From Clostridia bacterium (GTDB lineage: Bacteria > Bacillota > Clostridia > Lachnospirales > CAG-274), in assembly GCA_030536675.1 (NCBI GenBank), contig JAUNPM010000069.1, positions 1 to 7,745 on the forward strand: 7,745 bases of DNA, in the 5' to 3' direction. Below the pieces are notes generated by a model. The model was not told where the DNA came from, ran no database searches, and saw nothing but the letters and a program-made list of their open reading frames with translations. Shown here in pieces: positions 1 through 6,374 of the stretch (position 1 is its first letter; every line of letters begins with the position of its first letter). Made by a program: the position numbers and the translations under genes.

Positions 1-1288
1 AAACTGCTTTTAGGTTTCTTTCGTGAAGCTCTGTAAACATTCTTTCACAGTGTGTATGACCTCCCGCAAGGAATATTATTCGGTAATCCTTTTTTGCCAT
101 ATAGCTTAAGTCTTCCGATATAAGATCCATATTGTTTTTTACAAGAGCGGCTGCTTTGACCTGAAAATCAACAAGCTCCTTGGGCTTATAGTCCTTAAGG
201 GTAGTCATAAGGCTTGTCATAAGGACCGATCTGTTTTGCTCGATACGTGATATAATATCATCGTAGGTATATATCATTTTAAGCTGTCCCGGAAGCATTG
301 TACCCTTGTCTATTCTGCTTTCAAGGCTGTTTACAAATTCACGTGTAATAAATTCACAGTGCTCGGATATTCTGTTTGGCTCATCTGCAAATATAAGAGG
401 ATCGTTGAAATAATCAATAAGTGTGCAGGTGTTGTCGTAAAAATAAGTAATAAATTTTTCTATACCGCTGAAGCTGCGGTGTGACGACAGCTTTTGAATT
501 GTTTCCTCAACGGAAATTTTAAGACTGTCGGGTGGTGAGCTTATGCTGTTAAGCTCCTTTTCTATGTTGCTGACTGCGGTTTCAACGGCTTCGTCTTTGT
601 AAACAAGCTCCCTCATAGGGTAAATTCTTATACTTTGTATGTTTTCAACGGAACGCTGAGAAACAGGATCCAGTATTCTTATGGAGTCTACCTCATCGTC
701 CCATAGCTCTATTCTGACGGGATAGCTGCTTACAGAGGAATAAATATCAAGTATTCCTCCTCTGAGTGCAAACTGTCCCTGTCCCTCTGCCATTTCACAT
801 CTTTCATAGCCCATAAGAACAAGGTCACGGCTTATTTTGTTAATGTCTATCCTGTCACCTGTTTTTATATCAAATATAAATTCTTTAAAAATTTCGGGAG
901 GCACAAGCCTGTCAAAAAGTGCCTCGGCTGAAAGGACAACGGTCAATTTTTCTCCGTTTATGATCTTGGATATTATATTAAAACGCTGTTTTATTATGTC
1001 AAGGCTTTTTACGTCTGCCCAATAGAAAATTATGTCCTTTGAAGGGTAGAGCATTACCCTGTCTTTCATAAAAAACTTAAGATCATTGTATATTTCCTTT
1101 GCCTTAAGCTCTGAATGTGTAATAACAAGCGATGAGTTTTCACATTCACTTAAAATGCCCGAAATAAGATGACATTTCTGCGCATCAATAACACCTGTTG
1201 TAAGGACAGGTGTTTTGTTATCGGTAATGTATTTTTTTAATTTAATAAAGTTTTTGTTTTCTTTCAAAAAATCATAAAATATGTTCAT
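1..1288 (-). CDS. mfd: Transcription-repair coupling factor Mfd, N-terminal part (runs off the left edge)
   Basis: Mfd removes RNA polymerase stalled at DNA lesions and recruits UvrA, linking transcription to nucleotide excision repair. Translating from the ATG at 1288 gives 429 uninterrupted codons, and the frame is still open at base 2; full-length Mfd is about 1,150 residues. The visible part matches the UvrB-homology module: a start resembling UvrB domain 1a, an LYPSKDIIFY segment (about 80-89, the usual LYP.RE.LFY block), and RGGILDIY (176-183) followed by PVRIELWDDEVDSIR (190-204), which is the Mfd/UvrB signature RGG.LDI....PVRIE.F.DE.DSIR. Residues 390-429 would lie in the linker domain before the RNA polymerase-interaction domain. 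The helicase motifs lie outside the window. The start sits one base after the pth stop codon (TGA-A-ATG), so the two are almost certainly cotranscribed and probably translationally coupled. No fin-like gene lies between them, unlike in Bacillus subtilis. Confidence 0.93.
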   Translation of the reverse strand, partial: MNIFYDFLKENKNFIKLKKYITDNKTPVLTTGVIDAQKCHLISGILSECENSSLVITHSELKAKEIYNDLKFFMKDRVMLYPSKDIIFYWADVKSLDIIKQRFNIISKIINGEKLTVVLSAEALFDRLVPPEIFKEFIFDIKTGDRIDINKISRDLVLMGYERCEMAEGQGQFALRGGILDIYSSVSSYPVRIELWDDEVDSIRILDPVSQRSVENIQSIRIYPMRELVYKDEAVETAVSNIEKELNSISSPPDSLKISVEETIQKLSSHRSFSGIEKFITYFYDNTCTLIDYFNDPLIFADEPNRISEHCEFITREFVNSLESRIDKGTMLPGQLKMIYTYDDIISRIEQNRSVLMTSLMTTLKDYKPKELVDFQVKAAALVKNNMDLISEDLSYMAKKDYRIIFLAGGHTHCERMFTELHERNLKAV

Positions 1289-1289
1289 T

Positions 1290-1868
1290 TCAATTGCCTA
1301 TTCCCTTTTTGTTATAGGTATTCATTGCACGGACGGGATCACCGTCTTTTATGATCATTGAAACGGCGTCACCTGCGTCTGTAATACCCTTTATTATATC
1401 TGTATTTTCTTCCTCGGTAAATTTGCTTAAAACATATTTTGCCAGATCCCAGTGAGGAGGCTTTTCGCCTACGCCTACTCTTACTCTTGTGAAATTGTCA
1501 TAGCCCAGCTGATAAATAATGTTTCTTAAGCCCTTTTGTCCGCCGTCGCTTCCCTTGGCACGTATTCTTAAAGCGCCTACGGGCAAGTTTATGTCGTCAC
1601 AGACAACAATAATGTCTTGGGGAGAAAGTTTATAGAAATTTACAAATTCTCTTACGCTTTCACCGCTTAAATTCATATATGTGAGAGGCTCTATAAATAA
1701 AACCTTTTCAAGACCTATTCTGCCTTCTCCCATGAGTGCCTTATACTTTTCTTTATTCATATCAATATTATAGTCATAGGCAAGTTTATTTATAACTTCA
1801 AATCCAACGTTATGTCTTGTCCATTTGTAATCTCTGCCGGGATTACCAAGTCCTATTACAGCTTTCAT
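1290..1868 (-). CDS. pth: Peptidyl-tRNA hydrolase
   Basis: Pth cleaves the ester bond of peptidyl-tRNAs that drop off the ribosome, recycling tRNA in the cytoplasm. The 192-residue length is normal for bacterial Pth (about 185-195). Visible family motifs are GLGNPG (6-11, with Asn9), TRHNVGF (17-23, with catalytic His19), TYMNLSGESV (63-72, with Asn66) and the CDDINLPVG block (90-98, with Asp91). These correspond to E. coli Asn10, His20, Asn68 and Asp93. The later loop reads GSDGGQKGLR (106-115) where the family usually has GGHNGL, so the position of E. coli Asn114 is Lys here. A near-consensus AGGAGG lies 10 bases before the ATG, and MKAVIGLGNPG is the usual Pth N-terminus. It is the first gene of a pth-mfd operon, divergent from ftsH. 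Confidence 0.96.
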   Translation of the reverse strand: MKAVIGLGNPGRDYKWTRHNVGFEVINKLAYDYNIDMNKEKYKALMGEGRIGLEKVLFIEPLTYMNLSGESVREFVNFYKLSPQDIIVVCDDINLPVGALRIRAKGSDGGQKGLRNIIYQLGYDNFTRVRVGVGEKPPHWDLAKYVLSKFTEEENTDIIKGITDAGDAVSMIIKDGDPVRAMNTYNKKGIGN

Positions 1869-1910
1869 AGTTCATATACCTCCTGTATAAATTTGGACTG
1901 CAATATATAA

Positions 1911-1939
1911 AGTATATCACAAATTTTACAAATTTACAA
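1911..1939 (-). promoter_or_regulatory. Sigma-A-type promoter for pth-mfd
   Basis: On the minus strand, TTGTAA (-35, 1939-1934) is followed after 17 bases by TATACT (-10, 1916-1911), with a TG one base before the -10 (extended -10). This places the start site about 36 bases before the pth ATG. It is predicted from the sequence pattern only; the region is AT-rich, which raises the chance of false matches. Confidence 0.55.
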
Positions 1940-2082
1940 AGTATAGATTAATATTTAATTACGTTTTTTAATAAAGTATGGATTTTTTTTAAAATTGTGG
2001 TAAAATTATCAATGTAAAATTGTTATTATAGGAAAAAGTCGGAAATTGCGGAAAGTTTTGTTAAACAATAAATTTAAAAGTA

Positions 2083-2111
2083 TTGAAATAAATATAAATC
2101 TGTGTTATTAT
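2083..2111 (+). promoter_or_regulatory. Sigma-A-type promoter for ftsH
   Basis: TTGAAA (-35, 2083-2088) is followed after 17 bases by TATTAT (-10, 2106-2111), with TGT directly before the -10 (extended -10). The start site would be near 2118, leaving a leader of about 25 bases that contains the AGGAGG. The same string TGTTATTATA also occurs at 2021-2030 without a good -35 box and could be a second, weaker extended -10 promoter. The rest of the 1869-2143 gap is AT-rich, with no gene visible. Confidence 0.55.
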
Positions 2112-2143
2112 ATTAGAATGTATTGTAAAAAGGAGGTTATGTT

Positions 2144-4048
2144 TTGAACAACAATAAATTAAGAAACATTTTTATGTATATTGCCATATTTGCTGTTATT
2201 GTGGTTGTGATAATGCTTAAAAACGGCGTAAGCACAACTTCGGAAAAGCCTGTGGAATATGCATATAATGATATGATTTCACAAATGGTTAATTCCGAAA
2301 TTGACACTATTGAAATACAAAAGGATTCACAGGTAAGTGATTCGGGAATTGCTGTTGTGCACACGAAAAACGGTGAAACTTATGCCGTGCAGCTCCCAAG
2401 TGTTTCAGGTGTTATGGATATTGTAAACAGCTTGGCTGCTCAAAATGCCGTAAAGGTCAATACTATCACACCTTCAAAAACAGGAAGTATGCTTTCAATA
2501 GGTGCTACCGTAATAACGGTAATTATTGTTGCGGTGCTTATGTTTGTGCTTTTCCAGCAGATGAAAAACGGCGGAGGCGGCGGAAAGGTAATGAATTTCG
2601 GCAGAGCAAGAGCAAAGCTTCATACAGACGCAGACAAGAAGTATACATTTGATGATGTTGCGGGACTTGATGAAGAAAAGGCCGAGGTTCAGGAGGTCGT
2701 ACAGTTCCTTAAGGAACCTAAGAAATTTACCGACTTGGGTGCAAGAATACCCAAAGGTATGCTTATGGTGGGACCTCCGGGAACAGGTAAGACCCTCCTT
2801 GCAAAGGCTATAGCAGGTGAGGCGGGAGTTCCGTTCTTCTCAATTTCAGGCTCAGACTTTGTTGAAATGTTTGTAGGCGTAGGTGCGTCAAGAGTAAGAG
2901 ATTTGTTTGATCAGGCAAAAAGAAACACTCCCTGTCTTGTGTTTATAGATGAAATTGACGCAGTGGGACGTCAAAGAGGGGCAGGCCTTGGCGGCGGACA
3001 CGATGAAAGAGAACAGACTCTTAATCAGCTCCTTGTTGAAATGGACGGCTTCGGTGTAAACGAGGGCATAATAATTATGGCGGCAACAAACAGACCCGAC
3101 ATACTTGACCCCGCTCTTTTAAGACCGGGCAGATTTGACAGACAGCTTGTTGTAGGCGCTCCCGATGTTAAGGGCAGAGAGGCTATATTAAAGGTCCACG
3201 CAAAGGGAAAGAAAATGGCTTCCGATGTTGACCTTAAGGAAATTGCACAGACTACACAGGGATTTACGGGTGCTGACCTTGAAAATCTTTTGAATGAGGC
3301 AGCTTTGCTTGCCGCAAGAAAAAATCAAAAGGTCGTTACGCAGCAGAACATAAAGGATTCATTCATAAAAGTGGCTTTGGGCACGGAAAAGAAGTCAAAG
3401 GTCATAACGGAAAAGGAAAGAAAAATTACTGCTTATCACGAAGCGGGACACGCAATATTGTTTGAAAAGCTGCCTGAATTAAGTCCTGTGCATACTGTTT
3501 CCACAATACCTGTAGGCAGGGCAGGAGGATATACTATGCCTATGCCTAAGGATCAGGGCTTTGAGTTTAAAAAGGAAATGGAAGAACGAATTGTGGCTAC
3601 ATTCGGCGGAAGAGCCGCAGAGGAAATCATATTCGGTGATTTTACTCAAGGTGCAAGCGGTGATATTGAACAGGCTTCAAAGACTGCAAGAATGATGGTT
3701 ACAAGATACGGTATGAGTGAAAAGCTGGGACCTATATTATACGGTGACGAAAATCACGATGTTTTCCTTGGAAAGGATATTGGACACGGCAGAAATTACG
3801 GTGAAAAGACTGCAACGGAAATTGATGAAGAGATAAAGAGAATAATTACTTGGGCACACAATAAGGCTCTTGAGATACTTTCTTCCGATGTTGAGGCTCT
3901 TCACAGAACTGCCAAGCTCCTTATTGAAAGAGAAAAGGTTTCAGGTGATGAGTTCAGAGCCTGCCTTAATCAGGTTGGTGAATTTGCCCCCGCAGCCGAT
4001 GTAAACAAAGAAAATGCGGAAGAGGAAAAGAGGGAAACGGAAGAATAA
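2144..4048 (+). CDS. ftsH: ATP-dependent zinc metalloprotease FtsH
   Basis: FtsH is a hexameric inner-membrane AAA+ protease that extracts and degrades membrane and short-lived cytosolic proteins. In order, the 634 residues show: a first membrane helix (about 8-26), a short extracytoplasmic domain (about 27-112), a second membrane helix (about 114-138), a Gly-rich linker, and the AAA+ module. That module has Walker A GPPGTGKT (210-217), pore motif MFVG (242-245), Walker B LVFIDEID (265-272), and the second region of homology with likely arginine fingers Arg327 and Arg330. The zinc protease domain has HEAGH (432-436) and a likely third ligand, Asp507. The tail is Glu/Lys-rich. Start choice: the TTG at 2144 lies 7 bases after AGGAGG (2131-2136); the ATG at 2139 is out of frame and stops after two codons. 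Length and all motifs are intact. It is followed by a hairpin terminator and stands alone, head-to-head with pth-mfd; the common Firmicutes neighbours tilS and hpt are absent here. Confidence 0.98.
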   Translation: MNNNKLRNIFMYIAIFAVIVVVIMLKNGVSTTSEKPVEYAYNDMISQMVNSEIDTIEIQKDSQVSDSGIAVVHTKNGETYAVQLPSVSGVMDIVNSLAAQNAVKVNTITPSKTGSMLSIGATVITVIIVAVLMFVLFQQMKNGGGGGKVMNFGRARAKLHTDADKKYTFDDVAGLDEEKAEVQEVVQFLKEPKKFTDLGARIPKGMLMVGPPGTGKTLLAKAIAGEAGVPFFSISGSDFVEMFVGVGASRVRDLFDQAKRNTPCLVFIDEIDAVGRQRGAGLGGGHDEREQTLNQLLVEMDGFGVNEGIIIMAATNRPDILDPALLRPGRFDRQLVVGAPDVKGREAILKVHAKGKKMASDVDLKEIAQTTQGFTGADLENLLNEAALLAARKNQKVVTQQNIKDSFIKVALGTEKKSKVITEKERKITAYHEAGHAILFEKLPELSPVHTVSTIPVGRAGGYTMPMPKDQGFEFKKEMEERIVATFGGRAAEEIIFGDFTQGASGDIEQASKTARMMVTRYGMSEKLGPILYGDENHDVFLGKDIGHGRNYGEKTATEIDEEIKRIITWAHNKALEILSSDVEALHRTAKLLIEREKVSGDEFRACLNQVGEFAPAADVNKENAEEEKRETEE

Positions 4049-4065
4049 TTGATCTTAAAGGTTGG

Positions 4066-4082
4066 TTGTTCACCGTGCACAA
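4066..4082 (+). promoter_or_regulatory. Candidate operator upstream of the ureohydrolase gene
   Basis: The 17-bp sequence TTGTTCACCGTGCACAA is a near-perfect palindrome of the form TTGTnCACnGTGnACAA: all seven fixed base pairs of the half-sites match. It begins 17 bases after the ftsH stop codon and is centred 31 bp before the first base of the predicted -35 box of the ureohydrolase promoter. That is a typical place for an activator that binds upstream of -35. A related site occurs at 7624-7640 with the same spacing. The binding protein is unknown; the PucR-family regulator in this window is the obvious candidate. Confidence 0.5.
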
Positions 4083-4087
4083 AAAAT

Positions 4088-4106
4088 AATGTCTTTTGAT
4101 GACATT
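4088..4106 (+). repeat. Short inverted repeat overlapping the predicted -35 box
   Basis: AATGTC (4088-4093) and GACATT (4101-4106) form a perfect 6-bp inverted repeat with a 7-base spacer. The right arm overlaps the first two bases of the proposed -35 box (TTTACA, 4105-4110). It could be a repressor site or chance in AT-rich DNA. Confidence 0.25.
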
Positions 4107-4133
4107 TACAAAAGGGTCATTTTGATTTAATAT
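4105..4133 (+). promoter_or_regulatory. Predicted promoter of the ureohydrolase-binding protein operon
   Basis: TTTACA (4105-4110) and TAATAT (4128-4133) are separated by 17 bases; TATTAT at 4131-4136 is an alternative -10 at a poorer 20-base spacing. Only 26 bases separate the hairpin at 4150-4192 from the start codon at 4219, so any dedicated promoter has to lie upstream of or inside that hairpin. The -10 is weak, which fits a promoter that needs an activator. Confidence 0.4.
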
Positions 4134-4149
4134 TATAGCCATAGAAGGC

Positions 4150-4192
4150 AAGGATGTTTAATGTTACTTTTAACATTTAACATCCTTTTTTT
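4150..4192 (+). terminator. Rho-independent terminator after ftsH, possibly also a leader attenuator
   Basis: A 17-base arm (4150-4166) pairs with 4171-4187 with a single mismatch around a 4-base loop, and a run of seven T (4186-4192) overlaps and follows the stem. This is a strong intrinsic terminator for ftsH. If the predicted promoter at 4105-4133 is used, the same hairpin lies about 10 to 50 bases into the ureohydrolase transcript and would act as an early termination point. Confidence 0.85.
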
Positions 4193-4218
4193 ATTTATTT
4201 AAGTCGGAGGTAGTATAT

Positions 4219-5136
4219 ATGGAATATGAAGTTCAAAAACATTTGCATTATGCGGGAATACCCAGTTTTAATTTATATCCTGCAACACGGGAGCTTGATG
4301 ATGTGGATATTGCAATTATGGGTGTGCCTTTTGACAGCGGAGTTACAAACAGACCCGGTGCACGTTCAGGCCCTCGTGCCATAAGAAATTGCAGTCAGCT
4401 TACAAATTGCTTTAGCTATCCATGGGATTATAAAATAAGCAATGAGGCTAAAATAATTGATTACGGAGATGTAGGCTATTATGTGGGAGCACAGACTACA
4501 CAGTTTATGCTTGATGAAACCTATAAGCACGCTAAGAGAATATTAAGCGGAGGAAGTAAGCTCCTTACGCTTGGAGGAGATCACACCATTCCATATGGTA
4601 TGGTGAGAGCTGCAAGTGAAAGGTTTGGAAAACTTGCTTTGCTCCATTTTGATTCACATCAGGACAGCACACCAAGTGAAAACGGAAATGTATCTCACGC
4701 TAACTTTGCTTATGATCTCCAGGCCGAAGGCTGCATTGATCCCAGCCGTTCCGCACAGGTGTTTATACGTACTGAAATGACTGAGTGTGGATATAATATT
4801 TTCTATGCACAGGACGCAGTATTTATGGATATGGAGGAGCTTGCAGATAAGCTTAAGGCTATTGTGGGAAATATGCCTGTCTACATTACATTTGATATAG
4901 ACGCACTTGATCCTTCCGCAGCTCCCGGAACAGGCACACCTGTTATAGGAGGTCCAAGCACTGCTCAGGTAAGAAAGCTCTTGTATAATCTTAAGGGCAT
5001 CAATGTGGTTGCGGCAGATTTGGTAGAGGTCCTTCCCGCCTATGACCACAGTGAAATAACGGCTCTTGCAGCAGCAACCGTTGCCCAAGACCTGTTATAC
5101 TTAATGTACGATGAAAAAAGAAAGACAAATAACTGA
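4219..5136 (+). CDS. speB: Agmatinase-family ureohydrolase (guanidino-compound hydrolase)
   Basis: Ureohydrolases use a two-metal centre (usually Mn) to hydrolyse a guanidino group, giving urea plus an amine. At 305 residues the protein is the length of E. coli SpeB and aligns along it, for example GVPFDSG (35-41), the G.R.GP.AIR segment (47-56), MPVYITFDID (219-228), APGTGTPVIGG (235-245) and YDHSEITALAAAT (275-287). The expected metal ligands are all present: His122 (GGDH), Asp145, His147 and Asp149 (DSHQD), Asp226 and Asp228 (DID). Glu279 is also conserved. Odd points: DSHQD replaces the common DAHTD, and SHANFA (159-164) stands where agmatinases have an HG.MF segment near the substrate. 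The substrate is therefore uncertain: agmatine, guanidinobutyrate or another guanidino compound. It lacks the N-terminal extension I associate with the nickel-dependent guanidine hydrolase. GGAGG lies 8 bases before the ATG. The next gene, a lipoprotein, follows after 54 bases with no terminator, so they probably form an operon. Confidence 0.9.
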   Translation: MEYEVQKHLHYAGIPSFNLYPATRELDDVDIAIMGVPFDSGVTNRPGARSGPRAIRNCSQLTNCFSYPWDYKISNEAKIIDYGDVGYYVGAQTTQFMLDETYKHAKRILSGGSKLLTLGGDHTIPYGMVRAASERFGKLALLHFDSHQDSTPSENGNVSHANFAYDLQAEGCIDPSRSAQVFIRTEMTECGYNIFYAQDAVFMDMEELADKLKAIVGNMPVYITFDIDALDPSAAPGTGTPVIGGPSTAQVRKLLYNLKGINVVAADLVEVLPAYDHSEITALAAATVAQDLLYLMYDEKRKTNN

Positions 5137-5190
5137 AATTAAAAACAACAATATTAATAAATAATTACAATCAATAAGGAGGAAACAACT

Positions 5191-6201
5191 ATGAAGCTTA
5201 AAAAGAAATTGTTATGTTTGACTATGGCTGCTCTTATGACTGTGGGAATGGCAGGCTGCGGAGGAAGCGGTGAGAATGGAGAAACTGCAAGCAACGGAGA
5301 GGAAATAACATTAGGCACAACATCATGGCCTACCAATATGTTTTTTTATCTTGCGGAGGAAAAGGGCTTTTTTGAAGAAAACGGCGTTAATGTAAGTATT
5401 CAGGACTTTTCATCAACTACCGAAAGCACCAATGCTTTTGTGGGAGGCAAACTTGATTTTTGTACATTTGCTTCTTCCGAAACAATATCACCCTTCTTTC
5501 AGGGAGCTGATATGTCTGTTGTTCTTGAGACTGATAAGTCTAACGGCTGTGAGGGGCTTGTTGCCACCTCTGATATAAAAAGCGTTGCGGATCTTAAGGG
5601 AAAGACTGTTGCCACTCAGCTTTACAGTGTAGACCATATGTTTTTGCTTACTTTACTTGAAGAAAACGGTATGACGGAGGATGACATAAACATTGTTGAT
5701 ATGTCAATACAGGAATCGGGAAATGCCTTTGTTGCAGGTCAGTGTGACGCTGCCTGTATTTGGGATCCTTATTTCTCTCAGGCTAAGGCTGCGGGAGGCA
5801 CCGAATTGTTTTCATCAGCAGATAACCCTGATTTGATAACCGATGTTTTGTGTGCATCAAAAGAGCTTTGCAGCAGCAATCCCAAGGCTGTAAAGGGAGT
5901 TATACAGGGCTTCTTTGATGCTGTTGATTACTGGAAGGCAAATCCCGATGAGGCTAATGCATTTATGGGAGAAAAATTGGGAGTAGACGGTGAAGAATTT
6001 GCAAATGAGGTTGCGGGACTTATAATTTCCGACCCCGAAAGCTGCAAGGAAGCATTTACAAAGGCTGATGACTACAGCTATTGGGGATATACACAAAATA
6101 CAATAAGAGATTTTATGTATAAGCTGGGCGTCCTTGACAGCAATGAAAAGGACTGCGGTGAATTAATTGATTCAAGTTTTATAAATGAGATCGCTCAGTA
6201 A
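5191..6201 (+). CDS. ABC transporter substrate-binding lipoprotein, NitT/TauT (NMT1/SsuA-like) family
   Basis: This is an extracytoplasmic solute receptor anchored to the membrane by a lipid. The N-terminus has a basic stretch (KLKKK), a hydrophobic core and the lipobox GMAGC, predicting cleavage before Cys23, followed by a Gly/Ser/Glu-rich linker. The mature part has the signatures of the nitrate/sulfonate/taurine/thiamine-precursor binding class: EKGFFEENGVNVSI (57-70), FVGGKLDF (83-90), SVADLKGKTVA (131-141) and FVAGQCDAACIWDPY (180-194). The ligand cannot be read from the sequence. Coupling to the upstream ureohydrolase suggests a nitrogen compound such as a guanidino compound, but that is inference. 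AAGGAGG lies 8 bases before the ATG. A strong terminator follows directly and no permease or ATPase gene is in the window, so its membrane partners must be elsewhere. The mature chain holds eight Cys besides the lipidated one, which is many for this class. Confidence 0.9.
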   Translation: MKLKKKLLCLTMAALMTVGMAGCGGSGENGETASNGEEITLGTTSWPTNMFFYLAEEKGFFEENGVNVSIQDFSSTTESTNAFVGGKLDFCTFASSETISPFFQGADMSVVLETDKSNGCEGLVATSDIKSVADLKGKTVATQLYSVDHMFLLTLLEENGMTEDDINIVDMSIQESGNAFVAGQCDAACIWDPYFSQAKAAGGTELFSSADNPDLITDVLCASKELCSSNPKAVKGVIQGFFDAVDYWKANPDEANAFMGEKLGVDGEEFANEVAGLIISDPESCKEAFTKADDYSYWGYTQNTIRDFMYKLGVLDSNEKDCGELIDSSFINEIAQ

Positions 6202-6217
6202 TTTAATGTGACTTAAG

Positions 6218-6260
6218 AGGAGCTGATAAATGCTTTTGTGTGTTTATCGGTTCCTTTTTT
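6218..6260 (+). terminator. Rho-independent terminator after the binding-protein gene
   Basis: A 13-bp stem pairs AGGAGCTGATAAA (6218-6230) with TTTATCGGTTCCT (6243-6255), including two G-U pairs, around a 12-base loop, and ends in six T (6255-6260). It lies 17 bases after the stop codon and closes the ureohydrolase-binding protein operon, separating it from the regulator gene. Confidence 0.88.
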
Positions 6261-6289
6261 CCTTTCAATAATATGGAAAATTATTTATA

Positions 6290-6318
6290 TTGCCATTGTA
6301 AAAATATGTTGTTATAAT
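6290..6318 (+). promoter_or_regulatory. Strong sigma-A-type promoter for the PucR-family regulator
   Basis: TTGCCA (6290-6295) is followed after 17 bases by a perfect TATAAT (6313-6318), preceded directly by TGT (extended -10). This is the best promoter match in the window. The start site would be near 6325, about 50 bases before the proposed TTG start. No copy of the TTGTnCACnGTGnACAA motif is seen here, so the regulator may be made constitutively and respond to a ligand. Confidence 0.75.
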
Positions 6319-6374
6319 TAATTTGTGCAAAAGCATATGGGTAAAAAAGTTAATTGGAATATGAGGTGGAAAAT

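Noticed and set aside
2058..2068. Palindrome TTGTTAAACAA upstream of ftsH as a possible operator.
   Set aside because: It is only 11 bp, entirely AT-rich in an AT-rich gap, and has no second copy elsewhere in the window.
4049..4218. A guanidine riboswitch (class I or II) in the ureohydrolase leader.
   Set aside because: No paired ACGR-loop hairpins and no CTAGGG...GGTCCGAGAG-like core are visible; the only clear structure is a long AT-rich terminator hairpin.
4654..5088. A 144-codon minus-strand open frame inside the ureohydrolase gene.
   Set aside because: It is antisense to a clearly conserved coding region, lacks a recognisable ribosome-binding site and has a composition typical of a shadow frame.
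6354..6374. An upstream TTG start for the regulator giving an N-terminus MEYEV identical to that of the ureohydrolase.
   Set aside because: There is no good ribosome-binding site before 6354, while GAGGTGG sits 5 bases before the in-frame TTG at 6375. The shared TGGAATATGA string is short and most likely chance.
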